DNA of 64,000 nucleotides from Liolophura sinensis. Lineage: Eukaryota; Mollusca; Polyplacophora; Chitonida; Chitonidae. Both the position numbers and the translations under genes were made by a program. The notes under the pieces are model-generated. The model worked only from the letters and a program-made list of their open reading frames with translations, ran no database searches and was not told the DNA's origin. Below are positions 24,901 through 37,800 of the stretch, one piece after another (positions within the stretch are counted from its first letter, which is position 1; each line of letters begins with the position of its first letter). Location of the stretch: NCBI RefSeq assembly GCF_032854445.1, contig NW_027017975.1, positions 62,001-126,000 of the forward strand, in the 5' to 3' direction.

Positions 24901-25845
24901 TGCGCATCTTTTGGCACCTTATTGATGTGGGTCAGTGTTCAATTGTACTTTTTACAGCGGACTGTATCAAGTACCTTGTGTTTTTTTTTATATACAAATG
25001 GTGTGGTTTTTCTACATGTAGATAAAGACATTGAGTTTGTCTTCGACTTAGAAGTAAGACATTTGCTGGGTGAGTTAAATGGGCTTGGCCCAAAGATTTG
25101 ACGTCGTCTGGGCTACCGAAGGGCACATAACTTATAATGAAAAGTTGAATATAGTAATGACCAGTCGCGATTGTACATAGTTAATGTAGCCGATTTCAAT
25201 TCGCAAAAAGACCAGGCAAAAATCCAAAAGTGGAAAAACTGTTCCAATGCTGCTGGTAAGAGGCTAATCCGACGTATTTTTTGACGAGAAATCGAATGGT
25301 GCAAACCGCGTTGCTCTCCGACCAATACTTTTGGCTGTAGCCACAAATGAATAATCATTGATGTCAAGATCACGTGCCCAGCAACGGCTCTTACTCCATG
25401 GAAACCAAGGAAATTTGCAATTTTTCAACAGCTGGAGATGCCTGGCCCAATTGCGCATCTTTTGGCACCTTATTGATGTGGGTCAGTGTTCAATTGTACT
25501 TTTTACAGCGCACTGTATCAAGTACCTTGTGTTTTTTATATACAAATGGTGTGGTTTTTCTACATGTAGATAAAGACATTGAGTTTATCTTCGACTTAGA
25601 AATAAGACATTTGCTGGGTGAGTTAAATGGGCTTGGCCCAAAGATTTGACGTCGTCTGGGCTACCGAAGGGCACATAACTTATAATGAAAAGTTGAATAT
25701 AGTAATGACCAGTCGCGATTGAACATAGTTAATGTAGCCGATTTCAATTCGCAAAAAGACCAGGCAAAAATCCAAAAGTGGAAAAACTGTTCCAATGCTG
25801 CTGGTAAGAGGCTAATCCGACGTATTTTTGGACGAGAAATCGAAT
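21998..25845. repeat. Copy A, monomers m41-m47
   Basis: Monomers start at 21998, 22548, 23098, 23647, 24197, 24747 and 25298. m41 has gagattgtc, gatcgaacat and agctgttttc. m42 has gtgctt, gtacgac, agcccattt and attctttg. m43 has tgaaaaatc, seven T followed by atttac, acaactcctggttgag and gcacagg. m44 has caattacgc, ctgtgctacc, tagtgaacag and tagtatagccc. m45 has tgcacatc. m46 has nine T. m47 has gcgcac, six T, tttatcttc and gaaataag and is hybrid at the A/B junction. m41-m44 are module Y. Confidence 0.88.
25723..25749. other. Junction of duplication copies A and B (crossover interval)
   Basis: Monomer m47 is a hybrid. Left of this interval it matches m81, the end of copy B, including gattgaacat at about 25719. 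Right of it, from the ttcgc variant at 25749-25753, it matches the tail of m15 where copy A begins. m81 instead continues with ttagaaaaaatacc. The exchange therefore lies between the last m81-type base (25722) and the first m15-type base (25750). The sequence between, about 27 bases, is identical in both parents, which is what homologous unequal exchange leaves. Confidence 0.85.
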
Positions 25846-28800
25846 GGTGCAAACCGCGTTGCTCTCCGACCAATACTTTTGGCTGTAGCCACAAATGAAT
25901 AATCATTGATGTCAAGATCACGTGCCCAGCAACGGCTCTTACTCCATGGAAACCAAGGAAATTTGCAATTTTTCAACAGCTGGAGATGCCTGGCCCAATT
26001 GCGCATCTTTTGGCACCTTATTGATGTGGGTCAGTGTTCAATTGTACTTTTTACAGCGGACTGTATCAAGTACCTTGTGTTTTTTTTATATACAAATGGT
26101 GTGGTTTTTCTACATGTAGATAAAGACATTGAGTTTGTCTTCAACTTAGAAGTAAGACATTTGCTGGGTGAGTTAAATGGGCTCGGCCCAAAGATTTGAC
26201 GTCGTCTGGGCTACCGAAGGGCACATAAGTTATAATGAAAAGTTGAATATAGTAATGACCAGTCGCGATTGTACCTAGTTAATGTAGCCGATTTCAATTC
26301 GCAAAAAGACCAGGCAAAAATCTAAAAGTAGAAAAACTGTTCCAATGCTGCTGGTAAGAGGCTAATCCGACGTATTTTTTGACGAGAAATCGAATGGTGC
26401 AAACCGCGTTGCTCTTCGACCAATACTTTTGGCTGTAGCCACAAATGAATAATCATTGATGTCAAGATCACGTGCCCAACAACGGCTCTTACTCCATGGA
26501 AACCAAGGAAATTTGCAATTTTTCAACAGCTGGAGATGCCTGGCCCAATTGCGCATCTTTTGGCACCTTATTGATGTGGGTCAGTGTTCAATTGTACTTT
26601 TTACAGCGGACTGTATCAAGTACCTTGTGTTTTTTTTATATACAAATGGTGTGGTTTTTCTACATGTAGATAAAGACATTGAGATTGTCTTCGACTTAGA
26701 AGTAAGACATTTGCTGGGTGAGTTAAATGGGCTTGGCCCAAAGATTTGACGTCGTCTGGGCTACCGAAGGGCACATAACTTATAATGAACAGTTGAATAT
26801 AGTAATGACCAGTCGCGATTGTACATAGTTAATGTAGCCGATTTCAATTCGCAAAAAGACCAGGCAAAAATCCAAAAGTGGAAAAACTGTTCCAATGCTG
26901 CTGGAAAGAGGCTAATCCGACGTATTTTTTGACGAGAAATCGAATGGTGCAAACCGCGTTGCTCTCCGACCAATACTTTTGGCTGTAGCCACAAATGAAT
27001 AAGCATTGATGTCAAGATCACGTGCCCAGCAACGGCTCTTACTCCATGGAAACCAAGGAAATTTGCAATTTTTCAACAGCAGGAGATGCCTGGCCCAATT
27101 GCGCATCTTTTGGCACCTTATTGATGTGGGTCAGTGTTTAATTTTACTTTTTACAGCGGACTGTATCAAGTACCTTGTGTTTTTTTTATATACAAATGGT
27201 GTGGTTTTTCTACATGTAGATAAAGACATTGAGTTTGTCTTCGACTTAGAAGTACGACATTTGCTGGGTGAGTTAAATGGGCTCGGCCCAAAGATTTGAC
27301 GTCGTCTGGGCTACCGAAGGGCACATAACTTATAATGAAAAGTTGAATATAGTAATGACCAGTCGCGATTGTACATAGTTAATGTAGCCCATTTCAATTA
27401 GTAAAAAGACCAGGCAAAAATCCAAAAGTGGAAAAACTGTTCCAATGCTGCTGGTAAGAGGCTAATCCGACGTATTCTTTGACGAGAAATCGAATGGTGC
27501 AAACCGCGTTGCTCTCCGACCAATACTTTTGGCTGTAGCCACAAATGAATAATCATTGATGTCAAGATCACGTGCCCAGCAACGGCTCTTACTCCATGGA
27601 AACCAAGGAAGTTTGCAATTTTTCAACAGCTGGAGATGCCTGGCCCAATTGCGCATCTTTTGGCACCTTATTGATGTGGGTCAGTGTTCAATTGTACTTT
27701 TTACAGCGGACTGTATCAAGTACCTTGTGTTTTTTTATATACAAATGGTGTGGTTTTTCTACATGTAGATAAAGACATTGAGTTTGTCTTCGACTTAGAA
27801 GTAAGACATTTGCTGGGTGAGTTAAATGGGCTTGGCCCAAAGATTTGACGTCGTCTGGGCTACCGAAGGGCACATAACTTATAATGAAAAGTTGAATATA
27901 GTAATGACCAGTCGCGATTGTACATAGTTAATGTAGCCGATTTCAATTCGCAAAAAGACCAGGCAAAAATCCAAAAGTGGAAAAACTGTTCCAATGCTGC
28001 TGGTAAGAGGCTAATCCGACGTATTTTTTGACGAGAAATCGAATGGTGCAAACCGCGTTGCTCTCCGACCAATACTTTTGGCTGTAGCCACAAATGAATA
28101 ATCATTGATGTAAAGATCACGTGCCCACCAACGGCTCTTACTCCATGGAAACCAAGGAAATTTGCAATTTTTCAACAGCTGGAGATGCCTGGCCCAATTG
28201 CGCATCTTTTGGCACCTTATTGATGTGGGTCAGTGTTCAATTGTACTTTTTACAGCGGACTGTATCAAGTACCTTGTGCTTTTTTTATATACAAATGGTG
28301 TGGTTTTTCTACATGTAGATAAAGACATTGAGTTTGTCTTCGACTTAGAAGTAAGACATTTGCTGGGTGAGTTAAATGGGCTTGGCCCAAAGTTTTGACG
28401 TCGTCTGGGCTACCGAAGGGCACATAACTTATAATGAAAAGTTGAATATAGTAATGACCAGTCGCGATTGTACATAGTTAATGTAGCCGATTTCAATTAG
28501 CAAAAAGACCAGGCAAAAATCCAAAAGTGAAAAAACTGTTCCAATGCTGCTGGTAAGAGGCTAATCCGACGTATTTTTTGACGAGAAATCGAATGGTGCA
28601 AACCGCGTTGCTCTCCGACCAATACTTTTGGCTGTAGCCACAAATGAATAATCATTAATGGTAAGATCACGTGCCCAGCAACGGCTCTTACTCCATGGAA
28701 ACCAAGGAAATTTGCAATTTTTCAACAGCTGGAGATGCCTGGCCCAATTGCGCATCTTTTGGCACCTTATTGATGTGAGTCAGTGTTCAATTGTACTTTT

Positions 28801-31800
28801 TACAGCGGACTGTATCAAGTACCTTGTGTTTTTTTTATATACAAATGGTGTGGTTTTTCTACATGTAGATAAAGACATTGACTTTGTCTTCGACTTAGAA
28901 GTAAGACATTTGCTGGGTGAGTTAAATGGGCTTGGCCCAAAGATTTGACGTCGTCTGGGCTACCGAAGGGCACATAACTTATAATGAAAAGTTGAATATA
29001 GTAATGACCAGTCGCGATTGTACATAGTTAATGTAGCCGATTTCAATTCGCAAAAAGACCAGGCAAAAATCCAAAAGTGGAAAAACTGTTCCAATGCTGC
29101 TGGTAAGAGGCTAATCCGACGTATTTTTTGACGAGAAATCGAATGGTGCAAACCGCGTTGCTCTCCGACCAATACTTTTGGCTGTAGCTACAAATGAATA
29201 ATCATTGATGTCAAGATCACGTGCCCAGCAACGGCTCTTACTCCATGGAAACCAAGGAAATTTGCAATTTTTCAACAGCTGGAGATGCCTGGCCCAATTG
29301 CGCATCTTTCGGCACCTTATTGATGTGGGTCAGTGTTCAATTGTACTTTTTACAGCGGACTGTATCAAGTACCTTGTGTTTTTTTTATATACAAATGGTG
29401 TGGTTTTTCTACATGTAGATAAAGACATTGAGTTTGTCTTCGACTTAGAAGTAAGACATTTGCTGGGTGAGTTAAATGGGCTTGGCCCAAAGATTTGACG
29501 TCGTCTGGGCTACCGAAGGGCACATAACTTATAATGAAAAGTTGAATATAGTAATGACCAGTCGCGATTGTACATAGTTAATGTAGCCGATTTCAATTCG
29601 CAAAAAGACCAGGCAAAAATCCAAAAGTGGAAAAACTGTTCCAATGCTGCTGGTAAGAGGCTAATCCGACGTATTTTTTGACGAGAAATCGAATGGTGCA
29701 AACCGCGTTGCTCTCCGACCAATACTTTTGGCTGTAGCTACAAATGAATAATCATTGATGTCAAGATCACGTGCCCAGCAACGGCTCTTACTCCATGGAA
29801 ACCAAGGAAATTTGCAATTTTTCAACAGCTGGAGATGCCTGGCCCAATTGCGCATCTTTTGGCACCTTATTGATGTGGGTCAGTGTTCAATTGTACTTTT
29901 TACAGCGCACTGTATCAAGTACCTTGTGTTTTTTTATATACAAATGGTGTGGTTTTTCTACATGTAGATAAAGACATTGAGTTTATCTTCGACTTAGAAG
30001 TAAGACATTTGCTGGGTGAGTTAAATGGGCTTGGCCCAAAGATTTGACGTCGTCTGGGCTACCGAAGGGCACATAACTTATAATGAAAAGTTGAATATAG
30101 TAATGACCAGTCGCGATTGAACATAGTTAATGTAGCCGATTTCAATTAGAAAAAATACCAGGCAAAAATCCAAAAGTGGAAAAACTGTTCCAATGCTGCT
30201 GGTAAGAGGCTAATCCGACGTATTTTTGGACGAGAAATCGAATGGTGCAAACCGCGTTGCTCTCCGACCAATACTTTTGGCTGTAGCCACAAATGAATAA
30301 TCATTGATGTCAAGATCACGTGCCCAGCAACGGCTCTTACTCCATGGAAACCAAGGAAATTTGCAATTTTTCAACAGCTGGAGATGCCTGGCCCAATTGC
30401 GCATCTTTTGGCACCTTATTGATGTGGGTCAGTGTTCAATTGTACTTTTTACAGCGCACTGTGTCAAGTACCTTGTGTTTTTCTTATATACAAATGGTGT
30501 GGTTTTTCTACATGTAGATAAAGACATTGAGTTTATCTTCGACTTAGAAGTAAGATAACTCCTGGGTGAGTTAAATGGGCTTGGCCCAAAGATTTGACGT
30601 CGTCTGGGCTACCGAAGGGCACATAACTTATAATGAAAAGTTGAATATAGTAATGACCAGTCGCGATTGTACATAGTTAATGTAGCCGATTTCAATTCGC
30701 AAAAAGACCAGGCAAAAATCCAAAAGTGGAAAAACTGTTCCAATGCTGTTGGTAAGAGGCTAATCCGACGTATTTTTTGACGAGAAATCGAATGGTGCAA
30801 ACCGCGTTGCTCTCCGACCAATACTTTTGGCTGTAGCCACAAATGAATAATCATTGATGTCAAGATCACGTGCCCAGCAACGGCTCTTACTCCATGGAAA
30901 CCAAGGAAATTTGCAATTTTTCAACAGCTGGAGATGCCTGGCCCAATTGCGCATCTTTTGGCACCTTATTGATGTGGGTCAGTGTTCAATTGTACTTTTT
31001 ACAGCGGACTGTATCAAGTACCTTTTGTTTTTTTTATATACAAATGGTGTGGTTTTTCTACATGTAGATAAAGACATTGAGTTTGTCTTCGACTTAGAAG
31101 TAAGACATTTGCTGGGTGAGTTAAATGGGCTTGGCCCAAAGATTTGACGTCGTCTGGGCTACCGAAGGGCACATAACTTATAATGAAAAGTTGAATATAG
31201 TAATGACCAGTCGCGATTGTACATAGTTAATGTAGCCGATTTCAATTAGCAAAAAGACCAGGCAAAAATCCAAAAGTGGAAAAACTGTTCCAATGCTGTT
31301 GGTAAGAGGCTAATCCGACGTATTTTTTGACGAGAAATCGAATGGTGCAAACCGCGTTGCTCTCCGACCAATACTTTTGGCTGTAGCCACAAATGAATAA
31401 TCATTGATGTCAAGATCACGTGCCCAGCAACGGCTCTTACTCCATGGAAACCAAGGAAATTTGCAATTTTTCAACAGCTGGAGATGCCTGGCCCAATTGC
31501 GCATCTTTTGGCACCTTATTGATGTGGGTCAGTGTTCAATTGTACTTTTTACAGCGGACTGTATCAAGTACCTTGTGTTTTTTTTATGTACAAATGGTGT
31601 GGTTTTTCTACATGTAGATAAAGACATTGAGTTTGTCTTCGACTTAGAAGTAAGACATTTGCTGTGTGAGTTAAATGGGCTTGGCCCAAAGATTTGACGT
31701 CGTCTGTACTACCGAAGGGCACATAACTTATAATGAACAGTTGAATATAGTAATGACCAGTCGCGATTGTACATAGTTAGTGTAGCCCATTTCAATTCGC

Positions 31801-34800
31801 AAAAAGACCAGGCAAAAATCCAAAAGTGGAAAAACTGTTCCAATGCTGTTGGTAAGAGGCTAATCCGACGTATTTTTTGACGAGAAATAGAATGGTGCAA
31901 ACCGCGTTGCTCTCCGACCAATACTTTTGGCTGTAGCCACAAATGAATAATCATTGATGTAAAGATCACATGCCCACCAACGGCTCTTACTCCATGGAAA
32001 CCAAGGAAATTTGCAATTTTTCAACAGCTGGAGATGCCTGGCCCAATTGCGCATCTTTTGGCACCTTATTGATGTGGGTCAGTGTTCAATTGTACTTTTT
32101 ACAGCGGACTGTATCAAGTACCTTGTGCTTTTTTTATATACAAATAGTGTGGTTTTTCTACATGTAGATAAAGACATTGAGTTTGTCTTCGACTTAGAAG
32201 TACGACATTTGCTGGGTGAGTTAAATGGGCTTGGCCCAAAGATTTGACGTCGTCTGGGCTACCGAAGGGCACATAACTTATAATGAAAAGTTGAATATAG
32301 TAATGACCAGTCGCGATTGTACATAGTTAATGTAGCCGATTTCAATTAGCAAAAAGACCAGGCAAAAATCCAAAAGTGGAAAAACTGTTCCAATGCTGTT
32401 GGTAAGAGGCTAATCCGACGTATTTTTTGACGAGAAATCGAATGGTGCAAACCGCGTTGCTCTCCGACCAATACTTTTGGCTGTAGCCACAAATGAATAA
32501 TCATTGATGTAAAGATCACGTGCCCACCAACGGCTCTTACTCCATGGAAACCAAGGAAATTTGCAATTTTTCAACAGCTGGAGATGCCTGGCCCAATTGC
32601 GCATCTTTTGGCACCTTATTGATGTATGTCAGTGTTCAATTGTACTTTTTACAGCGGACTATATCAAGTACCTTGTCTTTTTTTTATATACAAATGGTGT
32701 GGTTTTTCTACATGTAGATAAAGACATTGAGTTTGTCTTCGACTTAGAAGTAAGACATTTGCTGGGTGAGTTAAATGGGCTTGGCCCAAAGATTTGACGT
32801 CGTCTGGGCTACCGAAGGGAACATAACTTATAATGAAAAGTTGAATATAGTAATGATTAGTCGCGATTGAACATAGTTAATGTAGCCGATTTCAATTAGA
32901 AAAAACACCAGGCAAAAATCCAAAAGTGGAAAAACTGTTCCAATGCTGCTGGTAAGAGGCTAATCCGACGTATTTTTTGACGAGAAATCGAATGGTGCAA
33001 ACCGCGTTGCTCTCCGACCAATACTTTTGGCTGTAGCCACAAATGAATAATCATTGATGTCAAGATCACGTGCCCAGCAACGGCTCTTACTCCATGGAAA
33101 CCAAGGAAATTTGCAATTTTTCAACAGCTGGAGATGCCTGGCCCAATTGCGCATCTTTTGGCACCTTATTGATGTGGGTCAGTGTTCAATTGTACTTTTT
33201 ACAGCGGACTGTATCAAGTACCTTGTGTTTTTTTTATGTACAAATAGTGTGGTTTTTCTACATGTAGATAAAGACATTGAGTTTGTCTTCGACTTAGAAG
33301 TAAGACATTTGCTGGGTGAGTTAAATGGGCTTGGCCCAAAGATTTGACGTCGTCTGGGCTACCGAAGGGCACATAACTTATAATGAAAAGTTGAATATAG
33401 TAATGACCAGTCGCGATTGTACATAGTTAATGTAGCCGATTTCAATTCGCAAAAAGACCAGGCAAAAATCCAAAAGTGGAAAAACTGTTCCAATGCTGCT
33501 GGTAAGAGGCTAATCCGACGTATTTTTTGACGAGAAATCGAATGGTGCAAACCGCGTTGCTCTCCGACCAATACTTTTGGCTGTAGCCACAAATGAATAA
33601 TCATTGATGTCAAGATCACGTGCCCAGCAACGGCTGTTACTCCATGGAAACCAAGGATATTTGCAATTTTTCAACAGCTGGGGATGCCTGGCCCAATTGC
33701 GCATCTTTTGGCACCTTATTGATGTGGGTCAGTGTTCAATTGTACTTTTTACAGCGCACTGTATCAAGTACCTTGTGTTTTTTTATATACAAATGGTGTG
33801 GTTTTTCTACATGTAGATAAAGACATTGAGTTTATCTTCGACTTGGAAATAAGACATTTGCTGGGTGAGTTAAATGGGCTTGGCCCAAAGATTTGACGTC
33901 GTCTGGGCTACCGAAGGGCACATAACTTATAATGAAAAGTTGAATATAGTAATGACCAATCGCGATTGAACATAGTTAATGTAGCCGATTTCAATTAGCA
34001 AAAAGACCAGGCAAAAATCCAAAAGTGGAAAAACTGTTCCAATGCTGCTGGTAAGAGGCTAATCCGACGTATTTTTTGACGAGAAATCGAATGGTGCAAA
34101 CCGCGTTGCTCTCCGACCAATACTTTTGGCTGTAGCCACAAATGAATAATCATTGATGTCAAGATCACGTGCCCAGCAACGGCTCTTACTCCATGGAAAC
34201 CAAGGAAATTTGCAATTTTTCAACAGCTGGAGATGCCTGGCCCAATTGCGCATCTTTTGGCACCTTATTGATGTGGGTCAGTGTTCAATTGTACTTTTTA
34301 CAGCGGACTGTATCAAGTACCTTGTGTTTTTTTTATATACAAATGGTGTGGTTTTTCTACATGTAGATAAAGACATTGAGTTTGTCTTCGACTTAGAAGT
34401 AAGACATTTGCTGGGTGAGTTAAATGGGCTTGGCCCAAAGATTTGACGTCGTCTGGGCTACCGAAGGGCACATAACTTATAATGAAAAGTTGAATATAGT
34501 AATGACCAGTCGCGATTGTACATAGTTAATGTAGCCGATTTCAATTAGAAAAAACACCAGGCAAAAATCCAAAAGTGGAAAAACTGTTCCAATGCTGCTG
34601 GTAAGAGGCTAATCCGACGTATTTTTTGACGAGAAATCGAATGGTGCAAACCGCGTTGCTCTCCGACCAATACTTTTGGCTGTAGCCACAAATGAATAAT
34701 CATTGATGTCAAGATCACGTGCCCAGCAACGGCTCTTACTCCATGGAAACCAAGGAAATTTGCAATTTTTCAACAGCTGGAGATGCCTGGCCCAATTGCG

Positions 34801-37800
34801 CATCTTTTGGCACCTTATTGATGTGGGTCAGTGTTCAATTGTACTTTTTACAGCGGACTGTATCAAGTACCTTGTGCTTTTTTTATATACAAATGGTGTG
34901 GTTTTTCTACATGTAGATAAAGACATTGAGTTTGTCTTCGACTTAGAAGTACGACATTTGCTGGGTGAGTTAAATGGGCTTGGCCCAAAGATTTGACGTC
35001 GTCTGGGCTACCGAAGGGCACATAACTTATAATGAAAAGTTGAATATAGTAATGACCAGTCGCGATTGTACATAGTTAATGTAGCCGATTTCAATTAGCA
35101 AAAAGACCAGGCAAAAATCCAAAAGTGGAAAAAACTGTTCCAATGCTGCTGGTAAGAGGCTAATCCGACGTATTTTTTGACGAGAAATCGAATGGTGCAA
35201 ACCGCGTTGCTCTCCAACCAATACTTTTGGCTGTAGCCACAAATGAATAATCATTAATGGTAAGATCACGTGCCCAGCAACGGCTCTTACTCCATGGAAA
35301 CCAAGGAAATTTGCAATTTTTCAACAGCTGGAGATGCCTGGCCCAATTGCGCATCTTTTGGCACCTTATTGATGTGGGTCAGTGTTCAATTGTACTTTTT
35401 ACAGCGGACTGTATCAAGTACCTTGTGTTTTTTTTATATACAAATGGTGTGGTTTTTCTACATGTAGATAAAGACATTGAGTTTGTCTTCGACTCAGAAG
35501 TAAGACATTTGCTGGGTGAGTTAAATGGGCTTGGCCCAAAGATTTGACGTCGTCTGGGCTACCGAAGGGCACATAACTTATAATGAAAAGTTGAATATAG
35601 TAATGACCAGTCGCGATTGTACATAGTTAATGTAGCCGATTTCAATTCGCAAAAAGACCAGGCAAAAATCCAAAAGTGGAAAAACTGTTCCAATGCTGCT
35701 GGTAAGAGGCTAATCCGACGTATTTTTGGACGAGAAATCGAATGGTGCAAACCGCGTTGCTCTCCGACCAATACTTTTGGCTGTAGTCACAAATGAATAA
35801 TCATTGATGTCAAGATCACGTGCCCACCAACGGCTCTTACTCCATGGAAACCAAGGAAATTTGCAATTTTTCAACAGCTGGAGATGCCTGGCCCAATTGC
35901 GCATCTTTTGGCACCTTATTGATGTGGGTCAGTGTTCAATTGTACTTTTTACAGCGGACTGTATCAAGTACCTTGTGTTTTTTTTATATACAAATGGTGT
36001 GGTTTTTCTACATGTAGATAAAGACATTGAGTTTGTCTTCAACTTAGAAGTAAGACAACTGCTGGGTGAGTTAAATGGGCTCGGCCCAAAGATTTGACGT
36101 CGTCTGGGCTACCGAAGGGCACATAAGTTATAATGAAAAGTTGAATATAGTAATGACCAGTCGCGATTGTACCTAGTTAATGTAGCCGATTTCAATTCGC
36201 AAAAAGACCAGGCAAAAATCCAAAAGTGGAAAAACTGTTCCAATGCTGCTGGTAAGAGGCTAATCCGACGTATTTTTTGACGAGAAATCGAATGGTGCAA
36301 ACCGCGTTGCTCTCCGACCAATACTTTTGGCTGTAGCCACAAATGAATAATCATTGATGTCAAGATCACGTGCCCAGCAACGGCTCTTACTCCATGGAAA
36401 CCAAGGAAATTTGCAATTTTTCAACAGCTGGAGATGCCTGGCCCAATTGCGCATCTTTTGGCACCTTATTGATGTGGGTCAGTGTTCAATTGTACTTTTT
36501 ACAGCGGACTGTATCAAGTACCTTGTGTTTTTTTTATATACAAATGGTGTGGTTTTTCTACATGTAGATAAAGACATTGAGATTGTCTTCGACTTAGAAG
36601 TAAGACATTTGCTGGGGGAGTTAAATAGGCTTGGCCCAAAGATTTGACGTCGTCTGGGCTACCGAAGGGCACATATCTTATAATGAACAGTTGAATATAG
36701 TAATGACCAGTCGCGATTGTACATAGTTAATGTAGCCGATTTCAATTCGCAAAAAGACCAGGCAAAAATCCAAAAGTGGAAAAACTGTTCCAATGCTGCT
36801 GGTAAGAGGCTAATCCGACGTATTTTTTGACGAGAAATCGAATGGTGCAAACCGCGTTGCTCTCCGACCAATACTTTTGGCTGTAGCCACAAATGAATAA
36901 TCATTGATGTCAAGATCACGTGCCCAGCAACGGCTCTTACTCCATGGAAACCAAGGAAATTTGCAATTTTTCAACAGCTGGAGATGCCTGGCCCAATTGC
37001 GCATCTTTTGGCACCTTATTAATGTGGGTCAGTGTTTAATTTTACTTTTTACAGCGGACTGTATCAAGTACCTTGTGTTTTTTTTATATACAAATGGTGT
37101 GGTTTTTCTACATGTAGATAAAGACATTGAGTTTGTCTTCGACTTAGAATTAAGACATTTGCTGGGTGAGTTAAATGGGCTTGGCCCAAAGATTTGACGT
37201 CGTCTGGGCTACCGAAGGGCACATAACTTATAATGAAAAGTTGAATATAGTAATGACCAGTCGCGATTGTACATAGTTAATGTAGCCGATTTCAATTAGA
37301 AAAAAAACCAGGCAAAAATCCAAAAGTAGAAAAACTGTTCCAATGCTGCTTGTAAGAGGCTAATCCGACGTATTTTTTGACGAGAAATCGAATGGTGCAA
37401 ACCGCGTTGCTCTCCGACCAATACTTTTGGCTGTAGCCACAAATGAATAATCATTGATGTCAAGATCACGTGCCCAGCAACGGCTCTTACTCCATGGAAA
37501 CCAAGGAAATTTGCAATTTTTCAACAGCTGGAGATGCCTGGCCCAATTGCGCATCTTTTGGCACCTTATTGATGTGGGTCAGTGTTCAATTGTACTTTTT
37601 ACAGCGGACTGTATCAAGTACCTTGTGTTTTTTTTATATACAAATGGTGTGGTTTTTCTACATGTAGATAAAGACATTGAGTTTGTCTTCGACTTAGAAG
37701 TAAGACATTTGCTGGGTGAGTTAAATGGGCTTGGCCCAAAGATTTGACGTCGTCTGGGCTACCGAAGGGCACATAACTTATAATGAAAAGTTGAATATAG

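Larger units (their letters stand above)
8126..25722. repeat. Large tandem duplication, copy A (~17.6 kb, 32 monomers)
   Basis: From the tail of m15 the order of diagnostic monomer variants matches copy B monomer by monomer. The offset is about 17,597 bases at first, then 18,145-18,147 after a one-monomer loss in A at m17, then 18,695 at the end after a one-monomer gain in B. Matching rare states include cacatgcc (m26/m59), gctgttac with ggggatg (m29/m62), gatcgaacat with agctgttttc (m41/m74), and tttttgaaagag (m37/m70). I found about 18 base differences over roughly 17 kb, about half of them one-base changes in homopolymers. The left 140 bases lie in the indel-rich patch. Confidence 0.92.
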
